Shown here piece by piece: positions 1 to 6,296 of a DNA stretch of 8,474 nucleotides. Source of the stretch: Pseudomonadota bacterium (GTDB lineage Bacteria; Pseudomonadota; Gammaproteobacteria; Xanthomonadales; Rhodanobacteraceae). A model generated the notes under the pieces. That model saw nothing but the letters and a program-made list of their open reading frames with translations. It had not been told where the DNA came from and made no database searches. A program made the position numbers and the translations under genes. Position 1 is the stretch's first letter, and each line of letters starts with the position of its first letter. The stretch is from positions 1-8,474 of the forward strand of contig JAJYDI010000087.1 in the NCBI GenBank assembly GCA_021777635.1, given 5' to 3'.

Positions 1-144
1 AACGCCGGCGCCGCGCTGTACGTCGCCGGCGTCGCGACCGACCTCGCCGACGGCATCGCCCGCGCCCGCGTCGCGATCGACAGCGGCGCCGCGCGCGCGC
101 GCCTGGACCAGTTCGTCGCCGCCACCCGCAGGCTGGCGGGGTGA
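1..144 (+). CDS. trpD: Anthranilate phosphoribosyltransferase, C-terminal fragment
   Basis: This is the last 47 codons of a gene that begins before the window; the stop TGA is at 142-144. The peptide starts NAGAALYVAGVATDLADGI and continues with an Ala/Arg-rich helix ending RRLAG. That is the usual end of TrpD, where an N-A-G/A-x-A-L-Y-x-A-G segment is followed by a helix with repeated Ala and Arg. TrpD transfers phosphoribose from PRPP to anthranilate, the second step of the tryptophan branch, in the cytoplasm. No catalytic motif lies in this fragment, so the call rests on the C-terminal pattern and on trpC downstream. The next reading frame could start at a GTG (141) overlapping this stop, although a later ATG is preferred there. 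Confidence 0.88.
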   Translation, partial: NAGAALYVAGVATDLADGIARARVAIDSGAARARLDQFVAATRRLAG

Positions 145-212
145 GGCCGCTGCTGCGCCGCCTGCGCGCGGCCTGGCGGCTGCGCCAGCGCGCGGCCTTG
201 CAAGGAGCCCCC

Positions 213-1079
213 ATGCTCACCTGGTTCGACGACGCAACCACCCTTGGCGAATTCGCCGCCCGCATCGAGCCGCTGCGCGTCGCGGCCGAAGACCGCATCG
301 GCGCGCTGGAGCACTTCGAGGGCTACTGTTGGGTCTGCAACGGAATACGACGCATGCTGGTGCGCAGCGGCGCGATGCTGGGCGACCGGCCCAGCCTGCG
401 TGAAGGGCTGCTGTGCGAGGGCTGCGGACTGTCCAATCGCGGGCGGCTGATGCATGGCGCCATCCGCGACGAGTGCCGCCGTCTTGCCGCCGGTCCCGGC
501 GCGTTGCTGCTGCTCGAGCGCATTTCGCCGCTGCATGCCGTGCTCAGCCGCGACCTGCCGGGATTGATCGGCAGCGAATACCTCGGCGATGCCTGCGCGC
601 CCGGATCCGAATGCGATGTCCGCGGTCACGGCAAGGTCCGCAATGAATCGATCACCGCGCTGAGCTTTGCTGACGCCAGCTTCAAGGTCGTCGCGCACAG
701 CGATGTGCTCGAGCACGTGTTCGACTACCGCCGCGCGCTGCGCGAGTGCTACCGCGTGCTGGTCGCGGACGGCAGCCTGGTGTTCACCTGCCCCTTCTTC
801 GCGCAGCGCCACGAGTCGCTGATGCGCGCCGAAGTGCTGGCGGATGGACGCATCGTGCATCATGAAACACCCGAATATCACGGTGATCCGCTCAATGCCG
901 AGGGCATCCTCGCCTTCTGGCATCACGGCTGGCAGCTGCTCGACGAGCTGCGCGCAGCCGGATTCCGCGAGGCGCGTCTCGGCGTGACCTACGATGTCTA
1001 CGCCGGGTTCGTGTCCAACAATTACCCCGGTGGCGGCTATGGCCTGATGCTGCCGATCGTGATCCGGGCGCGCAAATAG
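213..1079 (+). CDS. Class I SAM-dependent methyltransferase with CxxC/CxxC N-terminal module
   Basis: Protein of 288 residues from ATG 213, which has an AAGGAG ribosome site at 202-207, five bases upstream. An in-frame GTG at 141 would add 24 Arg-rich residues and overlap the trpD stop (GTGA), so coupled translation from there is possible. Residues 37-78 carry two Cys pairs (C39/C42 and C68/C71), spaced like a zinc-binding element. A methyltransferase domain follows at about 95-285. The usual glycine-rich motif I is degenerate (LLLLERISPLHAVL, then IGSEYLGD). Later motifs are clear: SDVLEHV at 163-169, then CYRVLVADGSLVFTCPF. This pattern fits the broad group of methyltransferases often found near surface-glycan genes, but the substrate cannot be read from sequence. 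Its place between trpD and trpC says nothing obvious about a tryptophan role. The methyltransferase fold is confident and the substrate unknown. Confidence 0.82.
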   Translation: MLTWFDDATTLGEFAARIEPLRVAAEDRIGALEHFEGYCWVCNGIRRMLVRSGAMLGDRPSLREGLLCEGCGLSNRGRLMHGAIRDECRRLAAGPGALLLLERISPLHAVLSRDLPGLIGSEYLGDACAPGSECDVRGHGKVRNESITALSFADASFKVVAHSDVLEHVFDYRRALRECYRVLVADGSLVFTCPFFAQRHESLMRAEVLADGRIVHHETPEYHGDPLNAEGILAFWHHGWQLLDELRAAGFREARLGVTYDVYAGFVSNNYPGGGYGLMLPIVIRARK

Positions 1080-1100
1080 CCGGCGCGCGCCGCCCCGGCT
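1078..1100 (+). terminator. Hairpin directly at the methyltransferase stop (weak terminator or mRNA end)
   Basis: AGCCGG (1078-1083) pairs with CCGGCT (1095-1100) around an 11-base GC-rich loop. The left arm begins inside the TAG stop. No run of T follows, so this is not a classic intrinsic terminator, and in sequence this GC-rich short hairpins arise by chance. It would partly insulate trpC from transcription coming through trpD. Confidence 0.25.
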
Positions 1101-1102
1101 GT

Positions 1103-1108
1103 TACCAT
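1103..1108 (+). promoter_or_regulatory. Possible -10 element (TACCAT) upstream of trpC
   Basis: TACCAT lies in one of the few AT-containing patches of the 78-bp methyltransferase-trpC gap, about 50 bases before the trpC ATG. It matches four of six bases of TATAAT. No convincing -35 is visible. trpC may therefore have its own start of transcription rather than depending only on trpD read-through. Confidence 0.25.
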
Positions 1109-1157
1109 CACCGCCCGCGCTGATCCGCATCCCCGACCCCCGATTTCCGCACGCCGC

Positions 1158-1952
1158 ATGCACGACATCCTGCAACGCATCCTCGCGCGCAAGGCTGAGG
1201 AAGTCCGCGAGCGCGCCGCACGCCGGCCGCTGGCCGAGCTCGCCGCGCGCTGTGCCGATTTGCCGGAGACGCGCGGCTTTGCCGCGGCGATCGAGACGCG
1301 CATCGCGAGCGGGCAGGCCGCGGTGATCGCCGAGGTCAAGAAGGCGAGCCCCAGCAAGGGCGTGATCCGGCCCGACTTCGATCCCGCCGCGATCGCGCGC
1401 AGCTACGCGGCCGGTGCCGCGACCTGCCTGTCGGTGCTGACCGACGTCGATTTTTTCCAGGGCAGCGACGCCTATCTCGAGCAGGCGCGCGCGGCTTGCG
1501 CGCTGCCGGTGCTGCGCAAGGACTTCGTCATCGACCCGTACCAGGTGTACGAGGCGCGCGTGCTGGGCGCCGACTGCATCCTGCTGATCGTCGCCGCGCT
1601 CGATGACGGCACGCTGCTGGAGCTGGCCCTGCTGGCCGCCGAGCTCGACCTCGACGTGCTGGTCGAGGTGCATGACGCCGCGGAGCTGGAGCGCGCGCTG
1701 GATGTGCCGGCGCCGCTGATCGGCGTCAACAACCGCGATCTGCGCAGCTTCGAGACCTCGCTGCAGACCACGCTGGATCTGCGTGCCCGCGCGCCAGGCG
1801 ACGTGCTGCTGGTCAGCGAGTCGGGCATCCGCACGCCGGACGACGTGGCGCGGTTGCGCGCTGCCGGCGTGCACGCGTTCCTGGTCGGCGAGGCGTTCAT
1901 GCGCGCGTCCGATCCGGGCGTCGAGCTGCAGCGTCTGTTCGGCGCCGCCTGA
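1158..1952 (+). CDS. trpC: Indole-3-glycerol-phosphate synthase
   Basis: Protein of 264 residues, the normal length for monofunctional IGPS (no TrpF fusion as in E. coli). It closes the indole ring from CdRP, the step after TrpD and TrpF, in the cytoplasm on a TIM barrel. The catalytic set is complete: E59 and K61 in [13 protein letters not shown]121 in [12 protein letters not shown]170 in LVEVHD, N191 in GVNNRDL, and E221-S222 in VSESGI. Spacing follows the characterised archaeal enzyme (E51, K53, K110, E159, N180, E210, S211). The start ATG has no visible Shine-Dalgarno, but the N-terminus [16 protein letters not shown] is typical of the family. The downstream HAD gene begins two bases after the stop, so the two are probably cotranscribed. 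Confidence 0.97.
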   Translation: MHDILQRILARKAEEVRERAARRPLAELAARCADLPETRGFAAAIETRIASGQAAVIAEVKKASPSKGVIRPDFDPAAIARSYAAGAATCLSVLTDVDFFQGSDAYLEQARAACALPVLRKDFVIDPYQVYEARVLGADCILLIVAALDDGTLLELALLAAELDLDVLVEVHDAAELERALDVPAPLIGVNNRDLRSFETSLQTTLDLRARAPGDVLLVSESGIRTPDDVARLRAAGVHAFLVGEAFMRASDPGVELQRLFGAA

Positions 1953-1954
1953 GC

Positions 1955-2644
1955 ATGGACGTCACGACAGCCGGCGCCGCGCCCGTCGCGCCGCGCACGG
2001 TCCTGTTCGACTTCGACGGCGTGCTGGTGCGCGGCGACAGTTTCGAGGCCTTCCTGCGCCGGCGCTTCCGGCGCGCCCGCTGGCGTCTGCTGCCGGTCCT
2101 GCCGCTGCTGCCGCTGCTGCCCGCGATCCTGTCCAGCTCGCGCGGCAAGGGGTTGGCCGCGCGCGTGCTGTTCCGCTGCGCCACGCTGGGTTGGAGCGAG
2201 GCGCGCTACCGGCGCGAGGCCACGGCGTTCGGTCGCAGCCTGGCGCGGCGTCCCGGTGCCTTTCTGCGCGACGGCGTGCAGGCGCTGCGCCGGCACCTGG
2301 CGGCAGGCGACCGCGTGCTGATCGTCAGCGCGACCGAGGCCACCCTGCTCGATGCCCTGTTCGACGAGCTGAAGATGCCCGCCGTGCCGCGGCTGTGCAG
2401 CGTGGTGCGCGGCGGCTGGCTGGGGCCGCGCATCGCGATCCACAACTACGGCAAGGCCAAGCCGGCGACGCTGGCGGCGCACGACATCGCACCGCCGTGG
2501 GACGTGGCCTACAGCGACGCGCGCTCGGACCTGCCGCTGCTGGCGGGCGCGCGTCGCGCGGTGCTGGTCAATCCGGATCCGCGCACCGAACGCGTCCTGC
2601 GCCGCGCGCTGGGCGAGCGCCTCGAGGTCGTCGGCTGGAGCTAG
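1955..2644 (+). CDS. HAD-IB phosphatase, PgpC/YfhB-like (possible phosphatidylglycerophosphatase)
   Basis: Protein of 229 residues starting two bases after trpC with no ribosome site of its own, so translation is probably coupled. All HAD motifs are present: I at D19/D21 (LFDFDGVL), II at S125 (LIVSATEA), III at K167 (NYGKAK), and IV at D188/D192 (YSDARSDLPLL). Between motifs I and II, residues 45-59 form a hydrophobic Leu/Pro segment (LLPVLPLLPLLPAIL) followed by a Gly-Trp-Ser-Glu-Ala-Arg stretch. E. coli PgpC (YfhB) has the same arrangement: a VLPLLP segment, then G-H-S-E-A-R, and a Y-S-D-x-x-x-D-N-P-L-L motif IV. PgpC dephosphorylates phosphatidylglycerol phosphate at the inner membrane. 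The family call is strong. The exact substrate is inferred, and other HAD-IB phosphatases of small molecules remain possible. Confidence 0.82.
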   Translation: MDVTTAGAAPVAPRTVLFDFDGVLVRGDSFEAFLRRRFRRARWRLLPVLPLLPLLPAILSSSRGKGLAARVLFRCATLGWSEARYRREATAFGRSLARRPGAFLRDGVQALRRHLAAGDRVLIVSATEATLLDALFDELKMPAVPRLCSVVRGGWLGPRIAIHNYGKAKPATLAAHDIAPPWDVAYSDARSDLPLLAGARRAVLVNPDPRTERVLRRALGERLEVVGWS

Positions 2645-2671
2645 CGCGGTGCCCGCCCGCCGCCCGCGGCC

Positions 2672-2677
2672 TACACT
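2672..2677 (+). promoter_or_regulatory. Candidate -10 element (TACACT) for the amidase gene
   Basis: TACACT lies 31 bases before the amidase ATG in the short gap after the HAD gene. The same hexamer precedes folE (4684-4689). No clear -35 is visible about 17 bases upstream. If used, transcription would begin near 2684 and the amidase would be a separate unit from trpC-HAD. Confidence 0.35.
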
Positions 2678-2708
2678 GCGCGCATCCTCTCGCCGGTCGA
2701 GGCGTCCG

Positions 2709-4196
2709 ATGTCCGCTGCCGAATCCGCCCCCTCCGCGCTGGTCGCCGTGCGCGCCGCGATCGATCGCATCGAGCAGGTCAATCCGGCGCTGAACGCCGT
2801 GGTCGTGCCGCGCTTCGAGGCGGCCCTGGCCGAAGCGGCCGCACTCGACGCCGCCGTGGCGGCCGGCGCGGCGCGCGGCGCGCTGCACGGCATGCCGATC
2901 ACGGTCAAGGAATGCATCGATCTGGCCGGCACCGCGTCCACCTTCGGTCTGCCCGCGCGCCGCGAACACCGTGCCGGGCGCGATGATCCGCACGTCGCCG
3001 CGCTGCGCGCCGCCGGCGCGGTGGTGGTCGGCAAGACCAATGTCTCGCAGGCGTTGCTCTACACCGAGGCCGACAACCCGGTCTACGGGCGCACGCAGAA
3101 TCCGTGGAACGCCGGGCGCAGCTGCGGCGGCAGCAGCGGCGGCGAAGGCGCGATCCTCGCCGCGGGCGGTTCGCGGCTGGGCCTCGGTACCGACATCGGC
3201 GGCAGCCTGCGCACGCCGGCGGCGTTCTGCGGCGTGGCCAGTCTCAAGCCCACCAGCGGTCGCGCCGACACCCGCGGCAGCGGCTCGATTCCGCCGGGCC
3301 AGCGCGCGATTCCCAGCCAGAACGGCATCCTCGCGCCGCGCGTGGCCGACGTGATACGCGCCAGCGCGGTGATCTTCGGTGTCGGCGGCGCGCTGCTGCC
3401 GGCCCAGGCGCTGCCCGATCCGCGCATGATCGATGTCACCCGCCTGCGCGTGGCCTGCTACGTGGACGATGGCACGCTGGCGCCCGCTCCGGCCGTGCGC
3501 CGCGCGATCGCGGACACGCGGGCGCGGCTGACCGCGCGCGGCGTCGCGGTGATCGACTGGCAGCCGCCCGCGGTGCCCGAGGCGCTGCGGCTGTTCTTCG
3601 CGCTGCTGTCCGCCGACGGCGGTGCCGGGGTGCGCCGGCTGGCGGCGCGCGGCGAACGCGATCCGCGCATCGCCGATCTCGCCTTCGTCACCGGTCGCTC
3701 GCGCGGCATGCTGTGGCTGCTGCGACGCACGCTCAGCCTTTTCGGCCAGCGCGCGACCGCGGATTTCCTCGATGCCTTCGGGCATGCCGACACCGATCAT
3801 TACTGGCAGGCGGTCACGGCGCAGGCGGACTACCGCCTGCGTTTCCTCGACGCGCTGCGCGACAGCCGCGGCGCGTTCGATCTGGTGCTGTGCCCCGCCG
3901 CCGCGCTTCCTGCGTTCCGTCACGGCGCCAGCCGCGTGCTGGGCACCGCCGGGGGCTACGCGCCGCTGTGGAATCTGCTGGGTTTTCCCGCCGGCGTGGT
4001 GCCGGTCACCCGCGTGCGCGCCGGGGAAGAAAGCGACCGTGCGCCGTCGCGTGACCGGGTGCTGGCTGCCGCGCGCGAGCAGGAGCGCGACAGCGCCGGC
4101 CTGCCGATCGCGGTGCAGGTCGCCGGCCGGCCGTGGCGCGAGCACGAGGTGCTGGCGCTGATGCAGATCATCGAGGACGACGCGGGCTACCGCTGA
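2709..4196 (+). CDS. Amidase signature family hydrolase, FAAH-like
   Basis: Protein of 495 residues from ATG 2709, with GAGG at 2699-2702 six bases upstream. An in-frame GTG at 2649 would add 20 low-complexity Arg-rich residues and is less likely. The Ser-cisSer-Lys triad is K67 (ITVKECID), S142 (GGSSGGEGA) and S166 (GTDIGGSLR). The intervals of 75 and 24 residues equal those of mammalian fatty acid amide hydrolase (K142, S217, S241). Other FAAH-like stretches are TQNPW before the Ser motif, PAAFCGVASLKPTSGR after it, and near the C-terminus FPAGVVPVTRVRAGEE with GLPIAVQVAGRPWREHEV. It would hydrolyse an amide bond, perhaps of an acyl amide, which is inferred. No signal peptide or N-terminal membrane helix is seen, so a cytoplasmic location is likely. 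It is not GatA: the GatA context is absent and the EGA motif differs. Confidence 0.88.
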   Translation: MSAAESAPSALVAVRAAIDRIEQVNPALNAVVVPRFEAALAEAAALDAAVAAGAARGALHGMPITVKECIDLAGTASTFGLPARREHRAGRDDPHVAALRAAGAVVVGKTNVSQALLYTEADNPVYGRTQNPWNAGRSCGGSSGGEGAILAAGGSRLGLGTDIGGSLRTPAAFCGVASLKPTSGRADTRGSGSIPPGQRAIPSQNGILAPRVADVIRASAVIFGVGGALLPAQALPDPRMIDVTRLRVACYVDDGTLAPAPAVRRAIADTRARLTARGVAVIDWQPPAVPEALRLFFALLSADGGAGVRRLAARGERDPRIADLAFVTGRSRGMLWLLRRTLSLFGQRATADFLDAFGHADTDHYWQAVTAQADYRLRFLDALRDSRGAFDLVLCPAAALPAFRHGASRVLGTAGGYAPLWNLLGFPAGVVPVTRVRAGEESDRAPSRDRVLAAAREQERDSAGLPIAVQVAGRPWREHEVLALMQIIEDDAGYR

Positions 4197-4210
4197 GGCT
4201 GGTCAGCGGT
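4189..4210. terminator. Hairpin spanning two convergent stop codons (candidate bidirectional terminator)
   Basis: ACCGCTGA (4189-4196) and TCAGCGGT (4203-4210) form a perfect 8-bp stem with a 6-base loop. The amidase stop is the end of the left arm and the stop of the minus-strand gene is the start of the right arm. No T-run follows on either strand, so Rho-independent termination is not certain. It is symmetrical and could act on both transcripts or protect their 3' ends. Confidence 0.4.
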
Positions 4211-4571
4211 TGCTGAACTCGTATTGGCCGTTGCCGAAGTCGAACGGCATGGTGCCCCAGCGCAGCGTCCGGCCACAGCCGGGCGCGGGGTTGAACCGCG
4301 TCTGGCGCGCGGCCAGCGGCTGTTCGGGATCCAACACCATCCGCAGTTCCCGACCGAGGAGGCGCCGCCCGGCTGCCGTCTCCGTGGCGTCGACGACCGC
4401 AAGCGTCTTCGCCGCCGCGGGGCCGCGCGCTGCCGGGGCGCTCGTGGCTGCGAACGGAGCCGATGCGGCAGAGGCCGGCACCCTTGCCGTCGGCCCCGGT
4501 GATGCGCCCGCCACGACCGGCGCTCCCGATGCAAGGCCGAGCATCAGCGCGAACAGCACGTCTCGTCGCAT
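4203..4571 (-). CDS. Small, probably exported hypothetical protein
   Basis: I do not recognise this family. The chosen start at 4571 gives 122 residues: an AGGGA site (minus strand, 4584-4580) lies eight bases upstream, while the alternative ATG at 4580 has that site directly against it. The N-terminus MRRDVLFALMLGLASGAPVVAGA has a basic pair, a hydrophobic core and a small-residue cleavage site, as in a Sec signal peptide cut near residue 23. An Ala/Pro/Ser-rich stretch to about residue 55 looks disordered. The remaining about 65 residues have more varied composition, with RRLLGRELRMVLDPEQPL and a C-terminal part containing one Cys (CGRTLRWGTMPFDFGNGQYEF) that could be the conserved core. 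It converges on the amidase with six bases between stops and diverges from folE. Mature location is probably periplasmic or outer-envelope. Confidence 0.62.
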   Translation of the reverse strand: MRRDVLFALMLGLASGAPVVAGASPGPTARVPASAASAPFAATSAPAARGPAAAKTLAVVDATETAAGRRLLGRELRMVLDPEQPLAARQTRFNPAPGCGRTLRWGTMPFDFGNGQYEFSNR

Positions 4572-4652
4572 CGTTGCCATCCCTGAGTGCACGCCCCGTC
4601 GTGCGCGTCGAGCATGCCGGCGCCGGCGCGGTCCGTGCAAGCACGCGGCAGC

Positions 4653-4664
4653 TACGATTTCGTA
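4653..4664. promoter_or_regulatory. AT-rich dyad at the expected -35 position of folE
   Basis: TACGA (4653-4657) and TCGTA (4660-4664) form an inverted repeat about a TT centre. It sits 19 bases upstream of the folE -10 and stands out as AT-rich in a GC-rich gap. It could be an operator or simply the weak -35 area. It is too short to name a regulator. Confidence 0.25.
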
Positions 4665-4683
4665 AGTCGCGGCGGCACGCGGT

Positions 4684-4689
4684 TACACT
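4684..4689 (+). promoter_or_regulatory. Candidate -10 element (TACACT) for folE
   Basis: The sequence GGTTACACT gives a TACACT -10, 26 bases before the folE start. Transcription from about 4696 would leave a leader of about 20 bases that still includes the AGGGAG ribosome site (4703-4708). The -35 is poor. The expected transcript would carry folE and sua5. Confidence 0.4.
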
Positions 4690-4715
4690 CAGTCCTCGCC
4701 ACAGGGAGCTGACCG

Positions 4716-5324
4716 ATGGCCTCCGCCCGCAAGCCCGTACGTCGCGCCGCCGTCACCCGCGAAGCCGCCGAGGAAGCCGTGCGCACGCTGCTGCGCTGGG
4801 CCGGCGAGGATCCGGCCCGCGAGGGTCTGCACGACACCCCCAAGCGCGTCGTCGACGCCTACGGCGAGTGGTTCTCCGGCTACGCGACGGACCCGGCCGA
4901 GTACCTGCGCCGCACCTTCGAGGAGGTCGCCGGCTACGACGAGATGATCGTGCTGCGTGACATCCGATTCGAGTCGTTCTGCGAGCATCACATGGCGCCG
5001 ATCATCGGCCGCGCCCACGTCGGCTACCTGCCGGACCGTCTGGTGGTCGGCATCAGCAAGCTGGCGCGCGTGATCGAGGCCTACGCGCGTCGTTTCCAGG
5101 TGCAGGAGAAGCTGACGGCGCAGATCGCGCACTGCATCCTCGACGTGCTCAAACCGCGCGGCGTCGCGGTGGTGATCGATGCCCAGCACCAGTGCATGAC
5201 CACGCGCGGCGTGCACCAGCGCGGCGTCAGCATGGTCACCAGCCAGATGCTCGGCGTGTTCCGCGAGGATCCGCGCACGCGCAGCGAGTTCCTGCGTTTC
5301 GTCGGCATCGACGGGCACCACTGA
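4716..5324 (+). CDS. folE: GTP cyclohydrolase I (type IA)
   Basis: Protein of 202 residues, normal for FolE. It converts GTP to 7,8-dihydroneopterin triphosphate, first step of both folate and queuosine synthesis, in a cytoplasmic homodecamer. Zinc ligands are C89 and H92 in [10 protein letters not shown] and C160 in [10 protein letters not shown]; the 68-residue gap between H92 and C160 equals that of E. coli H113-C181. Other family stretches are [12 protein letters not shown] near residue 38, [22 protein letters not shown] at 110-131, and the C-terminal RSEFLRFV. The start has AGGGAG seven bases upstream. Sua5 follows five bases after the stop, and queF lies just beyond, so a role in queuosine supply is possible besides folate. 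Confidence 0.97.
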   Translation: MASARKPVRRAAVTREAAEEAVRTLLRWAGEDPAREGLHDTPKRVVDAYGEWFSGYATDPAEYLRRTFEEVAGYDEMIVLRDIRFESFCEHHMAPIIGRAHVGYLPDRLVVGISKLARVIEAYARRFQVQEKLTAQIAHCILDVLKPRGVAVVIDAQHQCMTTRGVHQRGVSMVTSQMLGVFREDPRTRSEFLRFVGIDGHH

Positions 5325-5329
5325 GCGCG

Positions 5330-6289
5330 ATGGCCGCCGCCACGCTCTGCACGGTCGAGGATGCGGTCGCCGCGCTGCGCCGCGGCGAGCTGATCGGCCT
5401 GCCGACCGAGACCGTCTACGGGCTGGCGGCGGACGCATCCAACGCCGCCGCGGTGGCGCGCGTGTTCGCGCTCAAGGGCCGCCCCGCCGATCATCCGCTG
5501 ATCGTGCATCTGGGCGCTGCCGCGCTGCTCGAGGACTGGGCCCGCGCGGTGTCCGCCGCCGCGCGCACGCTGGCCGCGCGCTTCTGGCCGGGCCCGCTGA
5601 CCCTGGTGCTGCCGCGCGCCGCGCGGGTGCTCGATGCCGTCACCGGCGGCCAGGACACGGTGGCGCTGCGCATGCCGGCGCATCCGCTGGCGCGCGCCGT
5701 GCTGCAGGCTTTCGGCGGCGGCCTGGCCGCGCCCTCGGCCAACCGCTTCGGCCGCATCAGCCCGACCCGGCCGGAGCACGTGCGCGCCGAGTTCGGCGAT
5801 GCCGTGGCCTGCATCCTCGACGGCGGCCCGTGCGCGGTCGGCATCGAATCCACCATCGTCGATCTGTCGGGTTCGATGCCGCGCATCCTGCGGCCGGGTG
5901 CGATCACCCGCGCGATGCTCGAAACCGCGCTGGGCGCAACGGTGGCCGCCGGCGCCGCGAGATCCAGCCCGCGCGTCTCCGGCGCGCTGCCCGCGCACTA
6001 CGCGCCGGTGACGCCGCTCGAGCTGCTCGACGGCGCCGCGCTGCGCACGCGCCTGCACGAGACCGGCGTACTGGCGCTGACGCACGGTATCGACCTCGGC
6101 GCCGCCGCGGGCTTGCGCCTGCCTGCCGACGCCGCCGGCTATGCGCGGGGGTTCTACGCCGCGCTGCGCGAACTCGATGCCCGCGGCGCGCGCCAACTGC
6201 TGGTCGAGGCGCCGCCCGAGGATCCCGCCTGGGCCGGTGTGCGCGATCGCCTGCAGCGCGCCGCGGCGGGCTCGGGCCCGGCCCGCTGA
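5330..6289 (+). CDS. L-threonylcarbamoyladenylate synthase, full-length Sua5 type
   Basis: Protein of 319 residues. It makes threonylcarbamoyl-AMP from threonine, bicarbonate and ATP, for transfer to A37 of ANN-decoding tRNAs as t6A by the TsaBDE machinery. A YrdC domain covers about 8-195, with LPTETVYGLA at 24-33, KGRPADHPL at 49-57, FWPGPLTLVLPR at 85-96, APSANRFGRIS at 134-144, and GIESTIVDL. The linker SGALPAHYAP at 217-226 and the C-terminal Sua5 domain (about 228-312, ending in a DRLQRAA helix) distinguish it from the shorter TsaC of E. coli (about 190 residues). The ATG five bases after folE has no strong ribosome site and is probably coupled. The gene converges on queF with seven bases between stops. 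Confidence 0.94.
   Translation: MAAATLCTVEDAVAALRRGELIGLPTETVYGLAADASNAAAVARVFALKGRPADHPLIVHLGAAALLEDWARAVSAAARTLAARFWPGPLTLVLPRAARVLDAVTGGQDTVALRMPAHPLARAVLQAFGGGLAAPSANRFGRISPTRPEHVRAEFGDAVACILDGGPCAVGIESTIVDLSGSMPRILRPGAITRAMLETALGATVAAGAARSSPRVSGALPAHYAPVTPLELLDGAALRTRLHETGVLALTHGIDLGAAAGLRLPADAAGYARGFYAALRELDARGARQLLVEAPPEDPAWAGVRDRLQRAAAGSGPAR
6266..6286 (+). terminator. GC hairpin just before the sua5 stop
   Basis: GCGGGC (6266-6271) pairs with GCCCGC (6281-6286) around a nine-base loop that contains a further CGGGCCCG palindrome. It sits inside the last sua5 codons with no T-run afterward. Given the base composition this may be chance. If real it would mark the mRNA end of folE-sua5. 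Confidence 0.22.
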
Positions 6290-6296
6290 CCACGCT

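Noticed and set aside
1080..1157. trp attenuator or leader peptide before trpC
   Set aside because: No small frame with tandem Trp codons and no T-run terminator are present.
2649..2708. Upstream GTG start for the amidase
   Set aside because: The added residues are Arg/Pro/Ser-rich and encoded over the candidate promoter. ATG 2709 has a correctly spaced GAGG.
1472..4145. Long minus-strand open frames across trpC, the HAD gene and the amidase
   Set aside because: They are antisense to genes with complete catalytic motifs, are rich in Arg, Ala and Gln, and show no family motif. Such frames are expected at 70% GC.
4616..4627. GCCGGCGCCGGC palindrome upstream of the small exported gene
   Set aside because: Simple GC-only palindromes are common in this base composition, and this one has no promoter relation.
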